From: Acidobacteriota bacterium
GTDB taxonomy: Bacteria > Acidobacteriota > Vicinamibacteria > Marinacidobacterales > Marinacidobacteraceae
Direction: 5' to 3'
Assembly (NCBI GenBank): GCA_022820545.1
Contig: JAJEFG010000091.1
Span: 1-46,019 of the forward strand
DNA: 46,019 nt
Shown here: positions 8,445-15,696 of the stretch, piece after piece
Position numbering within the stretch: position 1 is the stretch's first letter
Layout of the letters: each line of letters begins with the position of its first letter
Notes under the pieces: generated by a model
Told to the model about the DNA's origin: nothing
What the model saw: only the letters and a program-made list of their open reading frames with translations
Database searches by the model: none
Translations under genes and position numbers: made by a program

Positions 8445-9272
8445 CTACCCCTCCGCGACGTCGCGCCAGGCCCGCTCATAGACGTCCGCGCGCACATCGA
8501 GATAGCCGGGGTACTGGCTCCGGGCATGCTCGAGAGCGGCTTTCTCCAGCGTGACGACGGCGACCGGGTCCGTGGTCTCGAGCAGCACCTCTCCCGCCGG
8601 GTCCGCGACCATCGACGGCCCGCCGATGACTCCGCCCGGCCGGGCGCCGGGACGGTTCACCGACACCACGGTTGCGCAGCTGGTCACCGCGTCGGCGCGG
8701 AGCACGAGCCGCCAGCGCGGATAGCTCTCCACCGGGGTCGCCCGCGGCACGAGGATCACCTCGGCCCCCATCGCGGCGAGCGCGTTGCATCCCTGGGGCC
8801 GGTTGGCGTCCGAGCACACCTGCACGCCGATCCCGAATCCGCCGACGTCCACCGGCGCGTGCAGGCGGTCGCCCGGCTCGTAGTGGTGCGCCTCCCAGTA
8901 GCCCTCCTCGTCGGGCAGGTGGATTTTCCGGTAGCGCAGGAGTTCCTCGCCGCCAGGACCGAAGAGCAGGGCGGTGTTGTGCCGGCGGCCGCTCGACGGA
9001 TGCCGCACGATCGCTCCTCCCAATACCGCGAGCCCCGCCGTCCGGGCCGCCGCGGCGAGCGCGCTGGCGCGGGGTCCGCCGGGAGGCTCGGCATCGGAAT
9101 CGGACGGCCTTCGGGTCGCGGGCGCCCACCGGTTCAGCGGTAGTTCGGGGAGTACGGCGAGCTGCGCTCCCCGGGCCCGTGCCTCGCGCAGCCGCACCAG
9201 CAGACCGTCGTACTCCTCCGGCTCGGGGAAAACGTCGGTGATGAGGGCGACGGTGAGCACCCGCGAATTCAC
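8445..9272 (-). CDS. Carbon-nitrogen hydrolase (nitrilase superfamily)
   Basis: A 275-residue cytoplasmic hydrolase with the nitrilase-superfamily Glu-Lys-Cys triad: Glu43 in LPELPLNRW, Lys116 in YRKIHLPDEEGYWE and Cys153 in QVCSDANRPQG. A second structural glutamate is present in DEEGYWE. Such enzymes hydrolyse amides, carbamoyl compounds or nitriles; the layout resembles N-carbamoyl-amino-acid or aliphatic amidases more than true nitrilases. The GTG start is preceded by GGAGGTGA, a full anti-Shine-Dalgarno match. It lies 28 bp downstream of the CocE-type gene and may be the last gene of the tctCBA-prpD-cocE run. It converges with the symporter gene. Confidence 0.9.
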   Translation of the reverse strand: MNSRVLTVALITDVFPEPEEYDGLLVRLREARARGAQLAVLPELPLNRWAPATRRPSDSDAEPPGGPRASALAAAARTAGLAVLGGAIVRHPSSGRRHNTALLFGPGGEELLRYRKIHLPDEEGYWEAHHYEPGDRLHAPVDVGGFGIGVQVCSDANRPQGCNALAAMGAEVILVPRATPVESYPRWRLVLRADAVTSCATVVSVNRPGARPGGVIGGPSMVADPAGEVLLETTDPVAVVTLEKAALEHARSQYPGYLDVRADVYERAWRDVAEG

Positions 9273-9300
9273 GGACGACCCTTCACCTCCGGCCCGGCCG

Positions 9301-11235
9301 CTATTCGCCCGGCTGGAGGGGAAGGAGGAGCGCGGAGGGACGTTCCGCCGAATGGTGGATCACGTTCTCCGCCGGAACCATGCGGGTGTGACGGCCGAGC
9401 GGCTCACCGGTGTTGGGGTTGGGATCGAAGCGCGGGAAGTTCGAACTGGAAACCTCGAGCCGGATCCGGTGGCCCGCCCCGAAGCGGATCGCGGTCGGGA
9501 AGAGGGTGATCTCCAGTTCGTAGATCTCCCCGGGAGTCATCAGCGATTCGGACTCCCGGGAGTCCCGGTAGCGGGCCCGCAGGATGCCGTCCGTGACGTT
9601 GAGATCGAACCCCTCCGGGAAGTCCTCGCTCGGGGGATACACGTCCACCAGCTTGGCGGTGAAATCGGTGTCGGGAGCGCTTGACGCAACCCACAGGCGC
9701 GCCGCGACGGGACCGACCACCTCCACGTCCTCCGGCAGCGGTTCGGTCTCGAAGACCAGGACGTCGCTGCGGTCCGCGGTCCGCCGGCCGTCCACTTCGG
9801 AGCCGAAGAAGCCATTCTCCGAACCTCCGGACAGCGACCGGAAGGTCCGCTCGCGCTGGTCGTAGCCGCCCCGCTTCAGCGCGCCCGAGAAGGCGCCGCC
9901 GATCGTGGGGACCGGGTGTTCGGGATCGTAGGTGTATGCCGAGGACCCTTCGTCCTCATCCGGCGCCTCGGGGGTCAGGCCGCCCCCCGCGCGCAGGTGG
10001 AACGGAGTCACCTCGGTCCCTGCCAGGGGCCAGGTGGTCGCGGTCCGCCACTCGCCGCCGTGGAAGAGCCGGCCGCTCTCGTCCCGGCGGCCGTCGCCGC
10101 CGCCCATGACGAACAGGGTCACCGCGCCGGGCGTCTCCAGCCGGTCGTCCGCGAACGGGACGAAATCCCCCTGTCCCTTCAGGCGGGCGTCGAACCAGCG
10201 CAGGTGGAACTCACGGGCGAAGTCCTCGATCGCGGCCGAGGCGCCGAACTCGATGTCGCCGGCGAAGGATCGGCTGTTGCCTCCGTGGGTCCAGGGTCCC
10301 ATGACGAGCGTCATGGGAGCGGACTTGACCCGGGACAGTTCGAGGAAGCTCTGGATGGTGCCGGGAGCGTAGGAGTCGTACCAGCCGCCGACGTGGAGCA
10401 TCGGGATGTCCGAACTCGCCGCGTAGTACTCGGCCCAGTTCCGGCCGATGCCCCGGAAGTAGTCGTCGTAGTCCCCGTGGTTCTGCATCTCGAGGTAGTA
10501 GTCCTCGAAGTTGGGCGCCGCGGAGAGCGGGTTCTCGCCCTTCCGGAACGGCGTGGTCGGGAACCAGTCGGCGGGACCCTCCGCTTCCAGCCGGGCCCGG
10601 ACACTCGGCTCGTCGGTCACCGCGGCGAGCTGGCTGTGCGCCCAGCCGAGCTGCTGGCCCAGCTCGAAGGCGCCGTGATTGCGCACCTTGTGGGTCCAGG
10701 CGTCCGACAGGCCCCCCATGGTCAGCACCAGCGTCTCGAGGCCCGGCGGGTCCAGCTTCGCCGCGTCGGCCTGGGTGTGGGCCCCGTACGAGGTGCCCCA
10801 CATTCCCACCGACGGCAGCGCGTAGTCGAGCCCGGTGATCCACTCGATGGTGTCGAAGCCGTCGGGCGCGTCGAACTCGTGGTACTTCTGGAACATTCCC
10901 TCGGAGAAGTAGAGCCCGCGCATGTCCTGCACCACCACCACGTAGCCGTGAGAGGCGAACCAGCGCGCCTGCTCCGCCAGCCGGTCGGAGGCCTTGTTGT
11001 AGGGAGTGCGGTGGAGGAGCACCGGGAAGCGTTCGTCCACCGGCTCGCCGGCGGCGGCGGGCCGGTACACGTCGGTCGCGAGGCGCATGCCGTCCCGCAT
11101 GGGGACCATGAAGTTCTCTTCGACCTGGAGGGCCTCGTAGGGAGGCGCGGCGCTCCGGCCCGGGTCCGGAGCGTCTTCGGTCCCGCACGCGGCGAGAGCG
11201 GCGGCGCCCAGCAGGGCGAGCGCGCGGAGGATCAT
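9301..11235 (-). CDS. CocE/NonD family (X-Pro dipeptidyl-peptidase-like) hydrolase, lipoprotein
   Basis: A 644-residue serine hydrolase of the CocE/NonD family, which contains cocaine esterase, glutaryl-7-ACA acylase and X-Pro dipeptidyl peptidases. A lipoprotein signal (LLGAAALAACG) predicts membrane anchoring outside the cytoplasm. The alpha/beta-hydrolase part starts with MVPMRDGMRLATDVYRP; the nucleophile is Ser149 in GTSYGA, with the acid in GGWYDSYAPG and histidine in MGPWTHGG. The C-terminal jelly-roll contains LWVASSAPDTDFTAKLVDVYP and LEVSSSNFPRFDPNPNTG. ATG at 11235 overlaps the stop of the MmgE/PrpD gene by 4 bp (ATGA), so translation is coupled. The substrate is likely an ester or amide that feeds the transporter upstream. 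Confidence 0.92.
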   Translation of the reverse strand: MILRALALLGAAALAACGTEDAPDPGRSAAPPYEALQVEENFMVPMRDGMRLATDVYRPAAAGEPVDERFPVLLHRTPYNKASDRLAEQARWFASHGYVVVVQDMRGLYFSEGMFQKYHEFDAPDGFDTIEWITGLDYALPSVGMWGTSYGAHTQADAAKLDPPGLETLVLTMGGLSDAWTHKVRNHGAFELGQQLGWAHSQLAAVTDEPSVRARLEAEGPADWFPTTPFRKGENPLSAAPNFEDYYLEMQNHGDYDDYFRGIGRNWAEYYAASSDIPMLHVGGWYDSYAPGTIQSFLELSRVKSAPMTLVMGPWTHGGNSRSFAGDIEFGASAAIEDFAREFHLRWFDARLKGQGDFVPFADDRLETPGAVTLFVMGGGDGRRDESGRLFHGGEWRTATTWPLAGTEVTPFHLRAGGGLTPEAPDEDEGSSAYTYDPEHPVPTIGGAFSGALKRGGYDQRERTFRSLSGGSENGFFGSEVDGRRTADRSDVLVFETEPLPEDVEVVGPVAARLWVASSAPDTDFTAKLVDVYPPSEDFPEGFDLNVTDGILRARYRDSRESESLMTPGEIYELEITLFPTAIRFGAGHRIRLEVSSSNFPRFDPNPNTGEPLGRHTRMVPAENVIHHSAERPSALLLPLQPGE

Positions 11236-12629
11236 GCCGCAGCTCCCGCGGGAGCACCCGAGAGGGCGCTCACGAGACCTGTAACCCGCGGCGCCTCGTC
11301 CACCCGTTCGACCTGCATGAGCGCCTCCTCGATCCGGTCCGGGGGGAGTGCGCCCGCGGCGCAGTCGCGGAATTTCGCCCGCAGCTCGTCCCGGGTGAGC
11401 GGCCGTTCCGGACCGCCAGGATAGACGTCGGCCTCGACGGTGAGCACCGAGCCGTTCCCGAGCGTCACGTCCATCGCGCTCCGCATCCGGTCGTAGCCCC
11501 GGGCGTCGATCTCGGGATCGAACTCCACCGAGACCCGCCGCATCATCTCCACGACTTCCGGAGAACGGACGAAATCGTCCGTGAACTCGGCGAGCCCGAC
11601 CCGGCGGCGGAGCACCGCGCTCGCGAGCAGAAACGGGACGGAGAACTTCCCTTCGAGCGCGTTCCGGGGATCCAGGTAGCGGAGCGGATTGAGGATGTTC
11701 CGTCCCGCCCGGAACGTGATCCGGTCGATGTCTCCCGGAGCGAGATCCTGGGTCCGGACGAGCTCCAGGAGCGCGGCAAGGCTCGGGTGGCTGAGGCTGC
11801 CGCAGGGGAACATCTTCACGGAGACGCCGGGATCGAGCAGCGTGTAGGGGTTGCCGAGATTCAGCCGTTCCGGGTCGAAACCGCCCCCGAACACCCGGAA
11901 GAAGCCCCACGGGGCCTCGAGCGCGTCGTGGCCCGAGGTGTAGCCCCGCGCCGCGAGGTCGACCGCGAGGATTCCGTTCTCCGCCGCCCGGCCGGCGTGG
12001 AGCGGCTTCGTCATGGTGCCGAAGCCGAGCCTGATTCCGGATGCCAGGCTCGCGGTGATCCCGAGCGCCATCGCCAGCTCATCCCGGGTCAACCCCGCCA
12101 GCTTCGCCGCCGTCGCCGCCGCCCCCAGGGCGCCCACGGTCGCCGTCGAGTGGAATCCCTCCATGTAGTGACGCGGGTGGATGGCCTCGGAGATCTTGCA
12201 CTCCACCTCGAAGCCGATCAGGAAGGCCTCGAGAAGCTCGGCGCCGGTGGCGCCCTCCCGTTCCGCCATCGCGAGACCCGCGGCCAGCGGCGCCACGGTG
12301 GGATGCGTCAGCAGTCCGAAGATCCGGTCCGGAGCGTTCGAAAGCTGGGTGTCGTCGAAGTCCGGTGCGTGACCCGCCGTCCCGTTGGCGCGGGCCGCCA
12401 GCGAAGCCGGCGCCCGCAGCCCGGCGGGACCGAGGATCGCCGCTTCGGGACCCCCACCCTGGGAGGCAATCTGCTCCTGAACGATGCGGGAGCAGTCGTC
12501 GGTCGAACCGGCGAGCATGACGCCCACGCCATCGGTGACGCAGCGCCGACCCTCCACGAGGAGCGCGTCGGGAAAATCCTCGATCGTCGTCTCGAGGATG
12601 AAATCGATGACAGTCGCGGTTTCGCTCAC
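11232..12629 (-). CDS. MmgE/PrpD family protein
   Basis: A 465-residue member of the MmgE/PrpD family, which includes 2-methylcitrate dehydratase and cis-aconitate decarboxylase. Seen are RCVTDGVGVMLAG near the N-terminus, NGTAGHAPDFDDT with the conserved histidine and aspartates, FHSTATVGALGAAATAAKLA, TKPLHAGRAAENG and a C-terminal lid with a proline-rich end. PrpD dehydrates 2-methylcitrate in propionate oxidation, but no prpB or prpC is nearby, so the substrate is probably a different hydroxy-tricarboxylic or related acid. Its position directly after a tripartite tricarboxylate transporter supports that view. The start is GTG with GGAGAG upstream. It overlaps the next gene by 4 bp. Confidence 0.9.
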   Translation of the reverse strand: MSETATVIDFILETTIEDFPDALLVEGRRCVTDGVGVMLAGSTDDCSRIVQEQIASQGGGPEAAILGPAGLRAPASLAARANGTAGHAPDFDDTQLSNAPDRIFGLLTHPTVAPLAAGLAMAEREGATGAELLEAFLIGFEVECKISEAIHPRHYMEGFHSTATVGALGAAATAAKLAGLTRDELAMALGITASLASGIRLGFGTMTKPLHAGRAAENGILAVDLAARGYTSGHDALEAPWGFFRVFGGGFDPERLNLGNPYTLLDPGVSVKMFPCGSLSHPSLAALLELVRTQDLAPGDIDRITFRAGRNILNPLRYLDPRNALEGKFSVPFLLASAVLRRRVGLAEFTDDFVRSPEVVEMMRRVSVEFDPEIDARGYDRMRSAMDVTLGNGSVLTVEADVYPGGPERPLTRDELRAKFRDCAAGALPPDRIEEALMQVERVDEAPRVTGLVSALSGAPAGAAA

Positions 12630-12722
12630 TGGTCCAGTTCTCTCCGATGGGCGGTGACGTTTTGCGGCGGAAAGGGTAAGGGAAGCGGCATCAGGCGCCG
12701 CGCCCGCTACCGCGTGACGGGT

Positions 12723-14207
12723 TCACGCCCCTCCCCTCCCGAGCCGCAGCCGGCTCCGGAGCGCCGGGGCCGCGAAGCTGATCACGGCAAGCCCGATCAG
12801 AACGAGGCTGATCGGACTTTCGAGGAAGACCGTGTGCGAGCCTGACGACAGCGCCAGCGCCCGGCGGTAGTTCGTCTCCACCATCGGTCCGAGGATCAAT
12901 CCAAGGACGGCGGGCGCCAGGGGATACCCGCGCCGCAGCATGACGAATCCGACCAGCCCGAAGAAGAGCGCGAACCAGGCGTCGGCCAGGTTGCCCCGCA
13001 GCACGAAGGCCCCGATCAGCGATATTGCGACCACGAGCGGCATCAGGATCTGGGGACGGAGGCTGACCACCCGCACCCACAGCGGGATCCCGAGCCTGCC
13101 GGCAGCCAGCATGAACACCACGGCGACGATGAAGCCGGCATAGAGCGCGTAAACCAGCGGCGCCTGCTCGGTCATCAGCAGCGGTCCCGGCGCCACGCCC
13201 TGAACCGTCAGTCCACCGAGGAGGACCGCGGTACTCGCCGAACCGGGAACTCCGAGGGCGAGCAGCGGGATCATGGCCGCGCCGACGCAGGCGTTGTTCG
13301 CGGCTTCCGGGGCGGCGATGCCGGCGGGCTCCCCCGCACCGAAGCGTTCCGGGGTGCGCGACAGGCGGCGTTCCTCGTTCCAGGCCACGATGGAGGCGAT
13401 CGTGGCGCCGGCGCCCGGAATGGCGCCGATGATCCCACCGATCGCCGAACCCCGGAAGATGGGGCGCCAGAGGCGCAGGAGATCTCCGAGAGGAGGTAGC
13501 GCGCCCCCCATGCCGGTGACGGCTTCGACCGGTTTGCGCCGGCCGGCCACCGCGTTCAGGGCCTCGGCGATCGCGAAGAACCCGATCAGCATCGGCACGA
13601 GCCCCAGTCCGTCCATCAGGACCGTCGTTCCCAGCGTCAGCCGGGGAGCGCCGGTCAGGACGTCGAGGCCGACGACGAAGGCGACCAGGCCCAGCAGCGC
13701 GCTCAGGATTCCCTTCAGGGGATCGTTCCCCACCAGGTTCGCCACGATGGCCAGCCCGAACACCCCGAGGCCGAAGTACTCCGGCGGTCCGAAGGCGAGC
13801 GCCGCGCGGGACAGCGGGTCGAGCGCCGCCACCAGCAGCAGCGTCCCCAGGATCCCGCCGCTCATGGACGCGAAGAGCGATATGCCGAAGGCGCGCCCGG
13901 CTTCGCCCCGCCGGGTCATCGCGTAGCCGTCGAACGTCGTCGCCAGCGCCGGGGAACTCCCCGGAACCCCGATCGCGATCGCGGTGATCGAGCCGCCGTA
14001 CTCCGCCGCCATGTAGATCGAGATCATCATGAGCAGCGCCGGCACCGGATCGAGTGCGAAGGTGACCGGGAGCACGAGCGCGAGACCCACGGTGGAGCTG
14101 AGCCCGGGCACGGCGCCCGCGAAGACCCCGAGCAGGCTGCCCCCGAGCAGGACCGCCAGGTTCTGCGGCTGCAGCGCCGTGAGGAGGCCGTCGAGGAACC
14201 CGGTCAT
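12723..14207 (-). CDS. tctA: Tripartite tricarboxylate transporter large membrane subunit TctA
   Basis: A 494-residue membrane protein with the TctA signatures: GSLLGVFAGAVPGLSSTVGL in the first hydrophobic region, EYGGSITAIAIGVPGSSPALATTFDGYAM, and IPGAGATIASIVAWNEERR with AANNACVGAAMIPLLALGVPGSASTAVLLGG in the second half. TctA forms the ion-coupled channel of the TctABC uptake system. The ATG at 14207 lies one base after the TctB stop codon, whereas the upstream extension of the frame overlaps TctB and is rejected. The two GxPGxx repeats at similar places in each half reflect the inverted-repeat architecture of the family. Confidence 0.93.
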   Translation of the reverse strand: MTGFLDGLLTALQPQNLAVLLGGSLLGVFAGAVPGLSSTVGLALVLPVTFALDPVPALLMMISIYMAAEYGGSITAIAIGVPGSSPALATTFDGYAMTRRGEAGRAFGISLFASMSGGILGTLLLVAALDPLSRAALAFGPPEYFGLGVFGLAIVANLVGNDPLKGILSALLGLVAFVVGLDVLTGAPRLTLGTTVLMDGLGLVPMLIGFFAIAEALNAVAGRRKPVEAVTGMGGALPPLGDLLRLWRPIFRGSAIGGIIGAIPGAGATIASIVAWNEERRLSRTPERFGAGEPAGIAAPEAANNACVGAAMIPLLALGVPGSASTAVLLGGLTVQGVAPGPLLMTEQAPLVYALYAGFIVAVVFMLAAGRLGIPLWVRVVSLRPQILMPLVVAISLIGAFVLRGNLADAWFALFFGLVGFVMLRRGYPLAPAVLGLILGPMVETNYRRALALSSGSHTVFLESPISLVLIGLAVISFAAPALRSRLRLGRGGA

Positions 14208-14208
14208 C

Positions 14209-14652
14209 TCAGGGGAGGGACGCGCCCAGGGCCACGGCGAAGAGCAGATGGACGCAGCCGGCGAACGCAACGGGGACGCCAGCCAGGATGCGCGGCGAGC
14301 GCTCGCCGAAGAGCCACATGAGCCCGGCGACGAGCGGAGGCAGCGCCAGGAGGTGACCCAGGACCGGCAACGCCAGGAGGAAACCGGCGATCCACGCCGC
14401 CGCTCCGAAGAGCCGGACGGTCCCGCCGCCGGAATGGGTGGCCACGTCGCGCTCTCGCAGCGCGCGGGCCGCCAGCACCGCGGCGCCCCCGATCACGAGG
14501 ACGGCGAGCAGGCGGGGGAAGAAGGCGGGCCCCGGCGCTCCCTGGGCGAGCGCCGGCGGGTACGCGTGGGCGTCGACCAGCACGCCCGCTCCGAGAAGAG
14601 CAAGCAGCCCCGCCTCGACCAGAGATCCGGGCCGGCGGCTATCTCGCTTCAT
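14209..14652 (-). CDS. tctB: Tripartite tricarboxylate transporter small membrane subunit TctB
   Basis: A 147-residue, four-helix membrane protein in the place where tctB belongs, between tctC and tctA. The N-terminal helix is followed by GPAFFPRLLAVLVIGGAAVLAARAL, the typical TctB motif with a G-P-x-FFP stretch. Its start overlaps the end of tctC by 14 bp and its stop is one base from tctA, so the three subunits are translationally linked. TctB is poorly conserved; position and topology carry much of the evidence. Confidence 0.87.
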   Translation of the reverse strand: MKRDSRRPGSLVEAGLLALLGAGVLVDAHAYPPALAQGAPGPAFFPRLLAVLVIGGAAVLAARALRERDVATHSGGGTVRLFGAAAWIAGFLLALPVLGHLLALPPLVAGLMWLFGERSPRILAGVPVAFAGCVHLLFAVALGASLP

Positions 14653-15619
14653 TCATGAAGAGTCCCAGCCGCTCGAGCAACGTCCGGCTGGTCTCGACCT
14701 CCTCGGCAATCCAGTCCCCGAAGGCGTCCGGACCGTCCATGACCGCGTACTCCATGTTGGCGCGGGCCATGTACTCCTGAAAGCCCGCCGTCCGGATCGT
14801 CGCGAGCAGCCGTTCCCGGAGATCCGCGCGCACTTCCGGGGACAGTCCCGGCGGCCCCACCACGCCCCGCCAGTGAACCGGCGCCAGGTCGTAACCCGCT
14901 TCCTGGTAGGTGGGAACGCCGCGGAGCGCGGTCAGCGGCAGGGCCACGGCGAGCACCCGCATCGTTCCCGCACGCAGGTGTTCGCGGATGACGTTGTAGT
15001 TGTTGTGCGTCGCGTCGGTGTGGCCGCCCAGCGCCGCCACCGCCGAATCGCCGGAGCCCTCATACGCGATCCAGCGGACATCCGGGTCGCCGGCGGCGGC
15101 CCGGAGGCGCTGGAAACCCATGAAGTGCGCGGAGGCGGCTCCGAATCCGGCGATCGAGACCTCCCCGGGCCGCGCGCGGGCGGCCCCGAAGAGGTCGTTG
15201 AGAGTCCGGAAGGGACTGTCCGCGCGCACCGCGATCAGGAACGGGTCCACCTGGATCCTCAGGATCGGCGTGAAGTCCTCGGGAACGAAAGGGATCCGTC
15301 CCGTCGCCATGTTCACGGTGCCGCTCGCAGTGAACACCCCGAGCACGTGGGGGTTCCCCGCCTGGCCCTTGAGGTACTGCATCCCGGCGGCCCCCGCCCC
15401 GCCCTGCCGGGTCAGCACCGTGACCCGCCTGCCGTCGAAGTAGTCCGGCGCCGCGTCCGCGAGCGCCCGCGCAAGCAGGTCGCTCGGCCCGCCGGCGGTC
15501 GCCCAGGACACGATCTGGATGGGACCGCTGGGGAACGGGACCTCTCCTGGAGCCGCGCCGCACCCGATCGATCCGATGGCCGCCAGGACAGCGAGCCGGC
15601 GGAGCCAACCACGCGCCAT
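14639..15619 (-). CDS. tctC: Tripartite tricarboxylate transporter substrate-binding protein TctC (BUG family)
   Basis: A 326-residue periplasmic binding protein of the BUG/TctC family. A lipoprotein-type signal (LAVLAAIGSIGCG) suggests membrane tethering. Family features include PIQIVSWATAGGPSDLLAR, in place of the common VVPFAAGGPxD ligand loop, then FTPILRIQVDPFLIAVRADSPF, GFGAASAHFMG, YEGSGDSAVAALGGHTDAT and GVPTYQEAGYDLAPVHWRGVVGPPG. The altered first loop (ATAGGPSD) means the ligand may not be citrate. The ATG has GAGGAA nine bases upstream. It heads the tctC-tctB-tctA-prpD-cocE-nitrilase series and begins 77 bp after the PuuD-like frame ends. Confidence 0.92.
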   Translation of the reverse strand: MARGWLRRLAVLAAIGSIGCGAAPGEVPFPSGPIQIVSWATAGGPSDLLARALADAAPDYFDGRRVTVLTRQGGAGAAGMQYLKGQAGNPHVLGVFTASGTVNMATGRIPFVPEDFTPILRIQVDPFLIAVRADSPFRTLNDLFGAARARPGEVSIAGFGAASAHFMGFQRLRAAAGDPDVRWIAYEGSGDSAVAALGGHTDATHNNYNVIREHLRAGTMRVLAVALPLTALRGVPTYQEAGYDLAPVHWRGVVGPPGLSPEVRADLRERLLATIRTAGFQEYMARANMEYAVMDGPDAFGDWIAEEVETSRTLLERLGLFMNEAR

Positions 15620-15696
15620 TGTCGTGTTTCCTCGCAGTCGTCCTTCGCGTCCGGGCCGGGACCAGGGCGGAGCCCGGCGCCCGGACCCTCAGGCCC

